From: Magnetospirillum fulvum MGU-K5
GTDB lineage: Bacteria; Pseudomonadota; Alphaproteobacteria; Rhodospirillales; Magnetospirillaceae
Direction: 5' to 3'
Assembly: GCF_000442515.1 (NCBI RefSeq)
Contig: NZ_AQPH01000002.1
Span: 1 to 64,000 of the forward strand
Length of the DNA stretch: 64,000 nt
Shown piece after piece: positions 36,772 to 45,178 of this stretch. Numbering within the stretch: position 1 is the stretch's first letter; each line of letters starts with the position of its first letter. The notes below the pieces were generated by a model. That model had not been told where the DNA came from, made no database searches, and saw only the letters and a list, made by a program, of their open reading frames with translations. A program made the position numbers and the translations under genes.

Positions 36772-37938
36772 ATGAGCCCGGCCTCCCCACCGGACGGCGT
36801 GGTGATCGTCGGCAGCGGGTTGGGGGGCTATACCCTCGCCCGCGAGCTGCGGCGGCGCGACGGCACGGTTCCGATCACCGTCATCAGCGGCGATGGCGGC
36901 GAATCCTACAGCAAGCCGATGCTGTCGGCCGCCTTTGCCCAGGGCAAAAGCCCGGCCGATCTGGTCCAGAAAAGCGCCGCGCAGATCGCGTCCGACCTGT
37001 CGATCCGGGTGATGACCCGTCATCAGGTCGAAGCGATCCATCGCGACCGTCGCCGCCTCACCCTGCGCCGTCCCGACGGCACCGGGGGCGAAATCGGCTA
37101 TGAGCGACTGGTGCTGGCGATCGGAGCCGATCCCCGTCCCTATCGGGTCGAGGGCAGCGCCACCGCCGGTCTGTTCACCGTCAACGATCTGGACGATTAC
37201 GCCGTCTGGCGCGAGGCGCTGGCCCCCGCCAGCCGGGTGTTACTGATCGGGGCCGGGCTGATCGGCTGCGAGTTCGCCAACGACCTCTTGACCGGCGGGC
37301 ATGGCGTAACCCTGGTCGATCCCGCCCCCTGGCCGCTGGGCCGCCTGCTGCCCCCCGAATTGGGCATGGCGATGAGCGCGGCGCTCGGCGGGGCCGGAGC
37401 CACCCTTCACCTCGGCCGCTCGGTCACCGCCTTCGCCCCCGGTCTGGCGACGCTCGACGACGGCAGCCAGATTCAGTTCGACCGGGCCCTGACCGCGATC
37501 GGGCTGATCCCGCGCACCGCGTTGGCGGCAACCGCCGGACTGGCGGTGGCGCGGGGGATCGTCGTCGATCGTCTGCTGCGCACCTCGGACCCGGCGATCT
37601 TTGCCCTGGGCGATTGCGCCGAGACCGAGGCCGGTCCCCTGCCCTACATCGCCCCGCTGCTGGCCCAGGCCAAGGCACTCGCCGCAACCCTGGCCGGGAC
37701 CGAAACACCGCTGGTGCTGCCCGCCTTGCCGGTGGTGGTCAAGACTCCAGTCCTCCCCACCACGGTCTGTCCTCCGATACCGGGGGCCGAGGGGCATTGG
37801 CGGATCGAGGGCGAGGGCCAGGATCTGAAAGCCCTGTTTGTCGCCCCCGACGGCAGCCCGCTCGGTTTCGCCCTGTGCGGCAAGCGGGCGAGCGAAGCCC
37901 GCACCCTGGCCGCCCAGATGCCGCCCCTGCTGGGCTGA
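36772..37938 (+). CDS. rubB: Rubredoxin reductase-like FAD/NAD(P) oxidoreductase
   Basis: This 388-residue two-dinucleotide flavoprotein has an N-terminal FAD fold (VVIVGSGLGGYTLARELRRR, about residues 10-29), a second NAD(P) fold (VLLIGAGLIGCEFANDLL, about residues 155-172) and the FAD-contact motif IFALGDCAE near residue 278. Adjacent rubredoxin makes NAD(P)H-rubredoxin reductase the likely role. Rubredoxin systems in such organisms serve oxygen or radical detoxification or hydroxylases; the acceptor here is unknown. Confidence 0.85.
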   Translation: MSPASPPDGVVIVGSGLGGYTLARELRRRDGTVPITVISGDGGESYSKPMLSAAFAQGKSPADLVQKSAAQIASDLSIRVMTRHQVEAIHRDRRRLTLRRPDGTGGEIGYERLVLAIGADPRPYRVEGSATAGLFTVNDLDDYAVWREALAPASRVLLIGAGLIGCEFANDLLTGGHGVTLVDPAPWPLGRLLPPELGMAMSAALGGAGATLHLGRSVTAFAPGLATLDDGSQIQFDRALTAIGLIPRTALAATAGLAVARGIVVDRLLRTSDPAIFALGDCAETEAGPLPYIAPLLAQAKALAATLAGTETPLVLPALPVVVKTPVLPTTVCPPIPGAEGHWRIEGEGQDLKALFVAPDGSPLGFALCGKRASEARTLAAQMPPLLG

Positions 37939-37950
37939 CCAAAACGGTAC

Positions 37951-37982
37951 GGGGCGACCCACCAGGAATGGGCGGTCGCCCC
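37951..37982. repeat. Intergenic palindrome after rubB
   Basis: GGGGCGACC (37951-37959) pairs with GGTCGCCCC (37974-37982). There is no T-run. It may assist termination or be a dispersed repeat. From here to the ornithine decarboxylase leader (about 38110) I see only an AT-rich, promoter-like stretch around 38085-38126, including TATATA at 38121. Confidence 0.4.
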
Positions 37983-38126
37983 AAACCGCCCCTACAATCG
38001 ATGGGGGGAGGGCGTCGACCCGTTTTGACCAGGGCATTGAAAACAAAGAACAACCCTGCGGGCTTTGTGAAATTTTGACGCAGCGGGATTTTTTTGTCTT
38101 TTCCTGGGACAAAAACAGCGTATATA

Positions 38127-38497
38127 GCGGCTTCAGGTGAGACGTACAGCGCACGTGCCTCTGACCAACGTTATGGTCAGGCAACGACGTCAAAGGCGTC
38201 TTCTGGGTGCAAGCGGGCTAAACCCCCGTGTGCTTGGAGGAAATCTTATGATCGCGATTGCCCGGCACGCTTTGGCGTCGTCCGTGACCACTATTCCCAA
38301 ATCACAGGAATTCAAGCCTCGGCAGGCCTGGGCTCTGCTCTGGGTTGATGTCCGAAGTACGTCCAAACGGGACTGACGGCACCCCTTTTTCCGTGCCGTC
38401 AAACCGTCGTCTCCGACTCTGCCTGCCCGGCAGAGGACGGGGTTTCGTCGCCATCTGTCCTGTTCAAGGACCCGATGGGTCCGTTTGGAGCTTTGCC
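38127..38497 (+). promoter_or_regulatory. Long structured leader of the ornithine decarboxylase gene (speF-leader-like)
   Basis: About 370 untranslated bases precede the decarboxylase ATG. They hold a hairpin TGCC..TGACC/GGTCAGGCA (38157-38184), a well-placed 42-codon ORF (38248-38376), a perfect 9-bp hairpin TGACGGCAC/GTGCCGTCA (38374-38382/38393-38401) that includes the ORF stop, a larger hairpin (CTCTGCC/GGCAGAG with outer AAACCGTC/GACGGGGTTT, 38401-38443), and GGACCC/GGGTCC just before the TTTGGAG ribosome site. GACGG occurs at 38375 and 38436, and CCGTC at 38396 and 38404, so alternative pairings are possible. Rfam describes a 'speF leader' upstream of alphaproteobacterial ornithine decarboxylases. 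I infer a match by position, not by search. Confidence 0.6.
38248..38376 (+). CDS. 42-residue leader peptide upstream of ornithine decarboxylase
   Basis: ATG 38248 follows an excellent ribosome site (TTGGAGG, seven bases upstream) and opens a 42-residue frame. It begins MIAIARHALASSVTTIPKSQ (20 residues), then EFKPRQAWALLWVDVR, and ends STSKRD. The frame's TGA (38374-38376) forms the first bases of the following hairpin, so a ribosome ending or stalling there would block that structure. This is the arrangement of translational attenuators such as the enterobacterial speFL peptide, to which I see no sequence similarity. Expression is inferred. Confidence 0.55.
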   Translation: MIAIARHALASSVTTIPKSQEFKPRQAWALLWVDVRSTSKRD

Positions 38498-39628
38498 ATG
38501 ACCGCCAAGATCGCTCGCTTCCTCGAAGAAGTCCGCCCCGTCACCCCCTGCGTCGTGGTTGATCTCGATGTCGTGCGAGACAATTATCTGGGGCTGCGCC
38601 GCTGGCTTCCGCTCGCGGACGTCTATTATGCCGTCAAGGCCAACCCGGCTCCCGAGATCGTGCGGATGCTGGCCTCGCTGGGATCGAATTTCGATGTCGC
38701 CTCGCGCGGCGAGATTGATCTGTGCCTGTCGAGCGGCGTTTCCGCCGACAACATCTCATTCGGCAACACCATCAAGAAGCAGCGCGACATCGCCTACGCC
38801 TACGAAAAGGGCGTCCGCCTCTATGCCTTCGATTGCGAGGCCGAGTTGGAGAAGCTGGCCGAATCCGCTCCCGGCGCGCGGGTGTTCTGCCGCATCCTGA
38901 TGACCTGCGACGGGGCGGAATGGCCGCTGTCGCGTAAGTTCGGTTGCGAAATCGACATGGCCCGCGACCTGCTGATCCGCGCCCGCGACCTGGGCCTTGA
39001 CCCCTATGGCGTGTCGTTCCATGTCGGCAGCCAGCAGACCGACCTCAAGCAGTGGGACATCGCGGTCGGCAAGGCGGCGATGCTGTTCACCGCGCTGGAT
39101 TCCGCCGGAATCGACCTGCGGATGGTCAATCTCGGCGGCGGCTTCCCCGCCCGCTATCGCAGCGACATCCCGGCGGTCGAGCGGTATGCCGACGCTGTGA
39201 TGAGCGCGATGACCAACCATTTCGGCAACAACATCCCGGCGATGATCATCGAGCCGGGCCGCTCGCTGGTCGGCGATGCCGGCATCCTGGAAACCGAGGT
39301 CGTGCTGATCAGCCGCAAGGGCTATGACGACGACACCCGCTGGGTCTATCTCGACGTCGGCAAGTTCGGCGGTCTGGCCGAAACGATGGATGAGGCGATC
39401 AAGTACCGCATCCAGACCAGCCACGACGGCGACGATACCGCCCCGGTGGTGCTGGCCGGTCCGACCTGCGACTCGGCCGACATTTTGTACGAAAAGACCA
39501 ATTACGAAATGCCGGTCAGCCTCAAGGTCGGCGACAAGGTCCGCATTCTTTCGACCGGGGCCTACACCACTTCGTACTCGGCGGTGAATTTCAACGGGTT
39601 CGACCCGCTGAAGGCTTACTTCATCTAA
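38498..39628 (+). CDS. speC: Ornithine decarboxylase (alanine racemase-fold type)
   Basis: This PLP enzyme makes putrescine from ornithine. The 376-residue length and alanine racemase-like barrel fit the eukaryotic-type (fold III) decarboxylases of Alphaproteobacteria. The PLP lysine is Lys47 in YYAVKANPAPEIV, the phosphate loop is in VNLGGGFPARY, followed by IIEPGRSLVGDAG, and the catalytic cysteine is in GPTCDSADIL near residue 325. The ATG at 38498 has TTTGGAG upstream. Some family members also accept lysine; the substrate call is by similarity. Confidence 0.9.
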   Translation: MTAKIARFLEEVRPVTPCVVVDLDVVRDNYLGLRRWLPLADVYYAVKANPAPEIVRMLASLGSNFDVASRGEIDLCLSSGVSADNISFGNTIKKQRDIAYAYEKGVRLYAFDCEAELEKLAESAPGARVFCRILMTCDGAEWPLSRKFGCEIDMARDLLIRARDLGLDPYGVSFHVGSQQTDLKQWDIAVGKAAMLFTALDSAGIDLRMVNLGGGFPARYRSDIPAVERYADAVMSAMTNHFGNNIPAMIIEPGRSLVGDAGILETEVVLISRKGYDDDTRWVYLDVGKFGGLAETMDEAIKYRIQTSHDGDDTAPVVLAGPTCDSADILYEKTNYEMPVSLKVGDKVRILSTGAYTTSYSAVNFNGFDPLKAYFI

Positions 39629-39763
39629 AGCATCGCGCGTCAGACATGACGCACGATGCGCTTGCGGCCATTGAGGCCGCGGCCAAGCCACCGGAGGTGG
39701 CGCCCGGCGAGGGGGATATATGAATCGCCTAAATCGTGATGCAACGTAAAAGCATCACGATTT
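39629..39763. terminator. Hairpin cluster between convergent genes
   Basis: Two inverted repeats follow ornithine decarboxylase: GCATCG.GCGT/ACGC..GATGC (about 39631-39659), and a perfect 12-bp arm AAATCGTGATGC (39731-39742) with GCATCACGATTT (39752-39763). The second is AT-flanked on both sides, so it may terminate both this gene and the minus-strand gene that ends at 39771. Confidence 0.5.
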
Positions 39764-39770
39764 AAAGGCC

Positions 39771-40145
39771 TCAGACGGCGAGGAGCGCCGCCGCGACGCG
39801 GCGCTCCTCCGTCAGCAGAACGTTGAAGGTGCGGCAGGCCGCGCCGGTATCCATCGTTTCCACCCGAACCCCGGCGGCGGCAAGATCCGCCCGCAGCGTC
39901 GGCGGCAACGGCCGCAGCGACAGGCCGCATCCGACCAGCAACAATTCGGGAATGGGCGCCGCGTCGGTCACCGCGCTCAGACAGCCCAGCCCCAACGCCG
40001 TCATGTCGGGACAGGCCCAGGCCAAAGTCTTTTCGGGAAAGACCAGAACCGATCCCTGCCAGCGTTGCCCGGCGATCATAAAGCCGCCATCGCCATAGGC
40101 CTGGATCAGTTGGCGTCCCGGAGCAAGACGGGGATTGAGATCCAT
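39771..40145 (-). CDS. Mth938-like (DUF498) domain protein
   Basis: The 124-residue single-domain protein matches the Mth938/NDUFAF3-like fold family: QAYGDGGFMIAGQRWQGSVL (20 residues), then PELLLVGCGLSLRPLPPTLR (20 residues) and the end FNVLLTEERRVAAALLAV. Family members are small cytoplasmic proteins, with NDUFAF3 acting in complex I assembly in mitochondria; the bacterial role is unsettled. The ATG at 40145 has an AAGGAT site. Confidence 0.8.
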   Translation of the reverse strand: MDLNPRLAPGRQLIQAYGDGGFMIAGQRWQGSVLVFPEKTLAWACPDMTALGLGCLSAVTDAAPIPELLLVGCGLSLRPLPPTLRADLAAAGVRVETMDTGAACRTFNVLLTEERRVAAALLAV

Positions 40146-40332
40146 ATCCTTATCCTTTCCGCGTGAACGCCCCATTCAATACGAAGGGGTGTCCCGTTGC
40201 TCGCCAATCCGGTTTATCCTGTCTCCATCCCGTCACGTCGTCCCGGTCTCGCCCAAGAGCGTGGAAGGGGCGGAGCCGGGTTTGTCTCATCAGAGATCGC
40301 GCCAAGCGATGCTGCCACGAGAGGACACCATT

Positions 40333-40800
40333 ATGGATGATATTCCGGATCGGGCCGATATCAAGGTAACTCCGCCGGTTATCTTTTCCCTTTATCTCGC
40401 CGCTGGGTTCCTGTTCGCGTGGGCGTCGTCGCTCCACATTCTGCCCGGTGTGCTGGCGCGCGGGCTGGGGCTGTCGCTGCTGCTCGCGGCGGCCGTCGTC
40501 GCCACCACCGCGATCCTGGCGATGAACCGCCGCGGCACCCCGATTCATCCCCATCACGGCACCACCGCCCTGGTCGGCGAAGGGCCGTACCGCTTCACCC
40601 GCAACCCGCTGTATCTGTCGCTGGTGGCGATCTATTTCGGGCTGGCGCTGCTGCTGAATTCGTTCTGGATGGTGCTGTTCGGCATCGCGCTCGCCGTCAC
40701 CCTGCAAAAGCACGTGATCCTGGCCGAGGAACGCTATCTCGAAGACAAGTTCGGCGAGGCCTATTTGGCCTACAAGGCCAAGGTCAACCGCTGGCTGTAA
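40333..40800 (+). CDS. Isoprenylcysteine carboxyl methyltransferase-like membrane protein
   Basis: The 155-residue protein has four hydrophobic segments and the C-terminal methyltransferase signature of the ICMT/phospholipid methyltransferase group: GEGPYRFTRNPLYLSLVAIY (20 residues), followed by EERYLEDKFGEAYLAYKAKV (20 residues). The ATG at 40333 is chosen because it begins the first natural domain sequence; the frame to 40135 overlaps the divergent gene's promoter. The substrate is unknown. The gene is a single unit facing a convergent ABC operon. Confidence 0.82.
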   Translation: MDDIPDRADIKVTPPVIFSLYLAAGFLFAWASSLHILPGVLARGLGLSLLLAAAVVATTAILAMNRRGTPIHPHHGTTALVGEGPYRFTRNPLYLSLVAIYFGLALLLNSFWMVLFGIALAVTLQKHVILAEERYLEDKFGEAYLAYKAKVNRWL

Positions 40801-40848
40801 TCCCGGCGAACCGGCGACAGGACGACCAGGGGGAGGCCATCCCTCCCC

Positions 40849-41646
40849 CTATTCGCCGACATTCAACAGGGCACCGCGCACCCGCGCCCCGTGCCAGGCA
40901 TAGAGAAACAGCCCGATCCCCAAGGTGAGATAGACCAGATCGAGCGCCAGAGCCGACAACATCAGATCGGTGCGGACAACACCCTGGATCATCACCGCCC
41001 GCATCCCCTCGAACACATGGGCGGGCGGCAGCGCCCAGGCCACGCTTTGCAGCCAGCCGGGCAGGACCGAGATCGGGTAATAGACCCCGGCCAGCGGACC
41101 GATCGCGAAGATCATCACCCAGGCGAGGCTTTCCGCCCCCAGGCCAAAGCGCAGCACCATCGCCGACACCGCCAGCCCGGTGGCCCAGCCCATCATCGTC
41201 AGCAGGGTCCAGAACACCAGCAGCGGCAGGCCCAACGAGAACAGTGAGAAATGGTAAAGCGGGATCGCCAGCAACGCGGCGGGCAATACCCCGATCATGG
41301 TGCGGATAAAGCTCATCACCAGGATCGCCGCCACCATTTCGCCGGGGCGGAGCGGACTGACCGAGAGATAGCCGAGATTGCGCGACCACATCTCTTCCAG
41401 GAACGACAGCGCCACCCCCAGATTGCCCCGGAACATCACGTCCCACAGCAGCGCGCCCGCGATCAGCACCCCCCCGGCCTGGGCGAACCAGGACGAGTTG
41501 TTCGACAGAAACTGGCTGGTAAAGCCCCACATCACGACGTTGATCAACGGCCAATAGGCCATTTCAAGCAGGCGCAGCCACGACCCGCGCAGGATGTAGA
41601 GGTGACGCAGGCACAGACCCGCGACCCGCCGGATCGACAGAATCAT
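40849..41646 (-). CDS. ABC-2 type transporter permease
   Basis: The 265-residue protein is an ABC-2 family permease with six helices. Landmarks are EMAYWPLINVVMWGFTSQFL (20 residues), FLEEMWSRNLGYLSVSPLRP (20 residues) and the YYPISVLPGWLQSVAWALPP segment (20 residues). Its start (ATG 41646) overlaps the ATPase stop by 4 bases. ABC-2 systems usually export drugs, lipids or polysaccharides; the substrate here is unknown. Confidence 0.88.
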   Translation of the reverse strand: MILSIRRVAGLCLRHLYILRGSWLRLLEMAYWPLINVVMWGFTSQFLSNNSSWFAQAGGVLIAGALLWDVMFRGNLGVALSFLEEMWSRNLGYLSVSPLRPGEMVAAILVMSFIRTMIGVLPAALLAIPLYHFSLFSLGLPLLVFWTLLTMMGWATGLAVSAMVLRFGLGAESLAWVMIFAIGPLAGVYYPISVLPGWLQSVAWALPPAHVFEGMRAVMIQGVVRTDLMLSALALDLVYLTLGIGLFLYAWHGARVRGALLNVGE

Positions 41647-42398
41647 GGTTCCCCCCAGGACGGACCATCGGGACGGCGGCGGTCGCGGGCGATGTCGAGG
41701 AACACTTCCTCCATCGTGTCGCGGCCATAGCGGGCGAACAATTCGGCCGGCGTGCCGCGATCGACGATCCGCCCCGTCTTCATGATCAGCACCTGATCGC
41801 ACATCCGCTCAACCTCGGTCATGTTGTGCGAGGCCAGCAGCAAGGTCGCCCCGGTGCGGCGGCGATAATCCTGAAAATAGCCGCGCAGCCAGTCGGCGGT
41901 ATCGGGATCGAGCGAGGCGGTCGGCTCGTCCAGCAGCAGCAATTCAGGCTGATTGAGCAACGCGCGGGCCATCGACACCCGCGTCTTCTGCCCGGCCGAC
42001 AGTTTGCCCGCCGGGCGATCAAGCAGATCGGTCAGATCGAGATCGCGGCACAAATCCGCCATCCGCCCCTTCAGGTCCGGCACCCCATAGAGATGGCCAT
42101 AGACGGTCAGGTTTTCCCGCACCGTCAGGCGATGAGGCAGATCGACATAGGGGCTGGAGAAATTGACCCGCGGCAGCACCCGATAGCGGTGGCGGATCAT
42201 GTCCTGACCCAGCAAGGCGATGTCGCCGCTGCTCGGCAGCAGCAGACCCAGCAACATCGACAAGGTGGTGGTCTTGCCCGCGCCATTGCCGCCCAACAGC
42301 GCGGTGACCGAACCGGGCTCGACGGTAAAGCTGATATCGTCGACCGCCACCACCGAACCGAATCGCTTGGTGACGCCCCTGACCTCGATCGCCTTCAC
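41643..42398 (-). CDS. ABC-2 type transporter ATPase
   Basis: The 251-residue ATPase has Walker A GGNGAGKTT (about residues 39-47), signature KLSAGQKTRVSMARALL, Walker B LLLLDEPTASLDPD and the switch His in ASHNMTE. The chosen GTG at 42398 overlaps the stop of the upstream EAL-like gene (GTGA) and yields the normal N-terminus KAIEVRGVTKRF. The frame further upstream is a shadow. Operon: two EAL-like genes, ATPase, permease. Confidence 0.9.
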   Translation of the reverse strand: MKAIEVRGVTKRFGSVVAVDDISFTVEPGSVTALLGGNGAGKTTTLSMLLGLLLPSSGDIALLGQDMIRHRYRVLPRVNFSSPYVDLPHRLTVRENLTVYGHLYGVPDLKGRMADLCRDLDLTDLLDRPAGKLSAGQKTRVSMARALLNQPELLLLDEPTASLDPDTADWLRGYFQDYRRRTGATLLLASHNMTEVERMCDQVLIMKTGRIVDRGTPAELFARYGRDTMEEVFLDIARDRRRPDGPSWGEP

Positions 42399-43651
42399 GA
42401 TCTGGGCCGCGCCCGCAGGCGCTTGCGCGGGTCGCCCTGGATCAGGGTTTCGATGTGGCGGCCCTGGAACAACGAAATGCCGACCGAGTGACCGAACTCG
42501 ACCGAGGCCGGATTGTCGCAGCGGCACAGAATGATCCGGTTAACTCCGATCCGGCGCAGCGCGTCGGTGCGGTTGTCCTTCTCCTCGGTCAAAGCGGGGT
42601 CCCACACCAGCTTGATCAGATCGGCCCCCAGCCGCTCGCGATCGACGAAGGGCAATTGGGCATAGCTCAGACCATCGACGCAGATGCGATAGCCCCGGTC
42701 GTGGGCAAAATCGCGGGCGAACAGATAGGCGCCAAGATCGGCGTAGATATCGACCTTTTGCAGTTCAAGCACGATGGTCCCGCGCATCCCGGCCTTGACG
42801 TTGTCGTCGAACACCAGGAATTCCGGCCCCAGAATCGTCGAGACATTGAGGTTGATGCTGATATCGCCTTCCAGGGTGCGGTCGTCATGCTTGTTCAACA
42901 TGCTGAGAACCCGGCGATCGAGCGTCTCGGTCAGTTGCTGGAACAGCCAGGGACTGGAATTGACGTTGACCGAGGGAAACAGGGTCTGGCGCAGATCGGC
43001 GATCGAGATGAACAATTCATGGAACACCGGCTGCGGCGGCGTCTTGCCCACCATCGCGCACACCGCCTGACGGCGCAGCAGATTGGCCAGATCGGCCTGA
43101 CCCAGCGCCGCTTCGACCCGGATCAGCAGATCGGGGGTAAACGGCGTGCCCTGCGGCTTTTGCATCCGGGCGCGTTCGGTGGCGGCGGCTTCGGTCGAAA
43201 CGGACCGCCGGGCCGATTCCTCCTGCACCATCTTCTGGGCCAGGGTCAGCAGCAGATCGTATTCGCGGTCCAGGCTGAACCAGGTGCTGAACACCGTCTG
43301 GTTGCCCAGATGCTCTTCGCTGATCAGCGGATCGTCCGAGAACAGAAAGCGCAGTTTGACCACCGCCGCCTCGATCTCGTCCTGGGCCTGCGCTTTGTAG
43401 ATCACCATCAGATCGGCATTGGCCAGCACGAACAACTGGGCCTGCATCAGCTTGACCAGCGGCTCGAACGTCCCGGTGGCCATCCGCAGATGATGGTCGC
43501 GCCGGTTCTGCGCCAGCAGTGCCGACAGATGGATATGCACCGCCTTGCGGTCCTGGCGGTGGCGTTCCAGCCGCCGGACGTAATCAAGCAGCAAGGTTTC
43601 CTGGCTGTTGGCGCGGGCACCGGCGGCGGTTGGGGGGGGCGGGGGTCGCAT
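42395..43651 (-). CDS. Degenerate EAL-domain protein, copy 1
   Basis: This 418-residue cytoplasmic protein has an N-terminal alpha-helical/PAS-like half and a C-terminal half with the layout of an EAL domain. The catalytic positions are changed: NLNVS, then LELQK where the metal-binding E(A/V)L-type sequence is expected, VDGLSYAQLP where active enzymes have DDFG, and LIKLVW. It is probably not an active cyclic-di-GMP phosphodiesterase. It is clearly related to the next upstream gene, from which it is separated by 17 bases, and it is coupled to the ABC ATPase. The start codon follows a proline-rich G8/C8 homopolymer region. Confidence 0.75.
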   Translation of the reverse strand: MRPPPPPTAAGARANSQETLLLDYVRRLERHRQDRKAVHIHLSALLAQNRRDHHLRMATGTFEPLVKLMQAQLFVLANADLMVIYKAQAQDEIEAAVVKLRFLFSDDPLISEEHLGNQTVFSTWFSLDREYDLLLTLAQKMVQEESARRSVSTEAAATERARMQKPQGTPFTPDLLIRVEAALGQADLANLLRRQAVCAMVGKTPPQPVFHELFISIADLRQTLFPSVNVNSSPWLFQQLTETLDRRVLSMLNKHDDRTLEGDISINLNVSTILGPEFLVFDDNVKAGMRGTIVLELQKVDIYADLGAYLFARDFAHDRGYRICVDGLSYAQLPFVDRERLGADLIKLVWDPALTEEKDNRTDALRRIGVNRIILCRCDNPASVEFGHSVGISLFQGRHIETLIQGDPRKRLRARPRS

Positions 43652-43668
43652 CGGCTGGGCCTCTCGTC

Positions 43669-45000
43669 CTACCGCAGGGTCTGAAGCGACGGGAACAGGT
43701 CGAGCATATCGTTATCGGCGCATTCGCCGCGCGGCGTCCCGGTGATCACCCCGTGCCGCTGGGTGCATTGAGCCAAGGTGCAGGCGGCGGCGTTGCGGCA
43801 CGCCCCCATCGTGGTGGCGGCGATCAGCGAATCGAGGAAACGGCCCTGGAACATCCGGATTCCCAGCGACATCCCCCAGGTAATCGCGGCCTCGGTCTCG
43901 CACCGGGCCAGGATTACCCGGTCGAATCCGACCGGGCCCAGGGAATGCTGGATTTCGGCGGTGCGGATATCGTCCTGCATGTCCGAACTCCAGCTCAGTT
44001 TGACGTAATCGGTGTCGAACAATTCGCAATCCATGAATTGGAGACCGACCGAGGTCATCCCGTCCAGCACCGATTTATGACCCCGGGCGCGCAGCCGGTC
44101 GCGGGCCCGGAAAAAGCCTTCGAGATTGTTGAAGATGTCGAGCATCTGGAACTCGACCACCAGCCCGGCCCGACCGCGCACCTTCGCCTCGAAGGTCTGA
44201 AAGGCCGGGGTCTCGATCGTGCTCATATTGAGGTTGAGCGAGAAGGCCTTGGGCGGAACCCGCAAACCGGACTCGCCCAGCGCCGCCAGAACCTGCTGGT
44301 CCAGTTCCTGCGACAAATGCTGGAACAGCCAGCGATTGGACAGAATGTCGATGTCAGGAGCCAGCGCCTTTTGCAGGTCGGCGATCGACATGTAAAATTC
44401 CTGGAACTCGACCTCGGCCGATTCGTGTTCGACGATGCGGATGCAGGCCTGACGGCGCACCACTCCGGCGATGTCGGTGTTGCCGATCCCGTCGAGCACC
44501 TGAACCAGGGTGGTGGCTTCGAGCGGCAGACGCTTTGGCTGAGGCGCGACATCGGCCTTGGTCTTGCGCACCGCGTCGCGCATCTCGCCGCACAGGGCGA
44601 AAAAGGCGTCGTAATCGCACTCAAGATCGTACAGCGCGACAAAGCGGTCCGATCCGTCGGCCGCTTCGGCATAGGTCAGCGGATCCGTCGAGAACAAGGC
44701 GCGCAGCTTGTAGACGATCGCATCGAGATCGGACAGTTGCGCGTCCTTGCAGATCAGCATGATGTCGGAATTGGACAACAGGAAGATCTGGCCGCGATAG
44801 ACCGTGACCATCGATTCGAACATGCGAAAGGCAATGCGAATCCGGCCTTCCTCGCGATTGGCGGGCAGCAGGCGGGACAAATGCAGATGCAGCGCCAGAC
44901 GGCCTTCGCGCAGCCGGCCGATCCGTTCGGCGGCGTCGAAGAGCAGGCTTTCCGGCGTCACGACTTCCTGCGGTTTTCCTCCGAACGCCCCGGCGTTCAT
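43669..45000 (-). CDS. Degenerate EAL-domain protein, copy 2, with C-terminal cysteine cluster
   Basis: This 443-residue paralogue of the downstream gene has the same order of blocks: ALHLHLSRLLPANRE, RGQIFLLSNSDIMLICKDAQ (20 residues), FYMSIADLQKAL, NLNMS, VVEFQML and SVLDGMTSVGLQF. The EAL catalytic residues are again lost. It differs by a C-terminal tail with four cysteines (GACRNAAACTLAQCTQRHG, then GEC), which could bind metal. A GAGGG site precedes ATG 45000. First gene of the four-gene operon. Confidence 0.75.
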   Translation of the reverse strand: MNAGAFGGKPQEVVTPESLLFDAAERIGRLREGRLALHLHLSRLLPANREEGRIRIAFRMFESMVTVYRGQIFLLSNSDIMLICKDAQLSDLDAIVYKLRALFSTDPLTYAEAADGSDRFVALYDLECDYDAFFALCGEMRDAVRKTKADVAPQPKRLPLEATTLVQVLDGIGNTDIAGVVRRQACIRIVEHESAEVEFQEFYMSIADLQKALAPDIDILSNRWLFQHLSQELDQQVLAALGESGLRVPPKAFSLNLNMSTIETPAFQTFEAKVRGRAGLVVEFQMLDIFNNLEGFFRARDRLRARGHKSVLDGMTSVGLQFMDCELFDTDYVKLSWSSDMQDDIRTAEIQHSLGPVGFDRVILARCETEAAITWGMSLGIRMFQGRFLDSLIAATTMGACRNAAACTLAQCTQRHGVITGTPRGECADNDMLDLFPSLQTLR

Positions 45001-45129
45001 CCAGCCCTCTTCGATCCGGCCCCGGTGGTCGGAGCCTTAAGGTGCGAACCGGCCGGATCGTTCCAGGCCGATCCATAGAGATACCATCGGCCTTGGCGGG
45101 GTTCCTAGAGCAATTTGGGCGACAGGCCC

Positions 45130-45168
45130 CCGACCGGACGGGCGGCCGCGTGGCCCCCATCCGGTCGG
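45130..45168 (-). terminator. Hairpin after purB
   Basis: CCGACCGGA (45130-45138) pairs with TCCGGTCGG (45160-45168), enclosing GGCCGC/GTGGCC. It lies 10 bases after the purB stop. No clear T-run is present on the minus strand. Confidence 0.4.
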
Positions 45169-45178
45169 GCGAGACCGA

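Noticed and set aside
37614-38078. Overlapping 154-residue frame at the rubB end
   Set aside because: Runs out of frame through rubB and its 3' palindrome; Arg/Pro-rich shadow composition.
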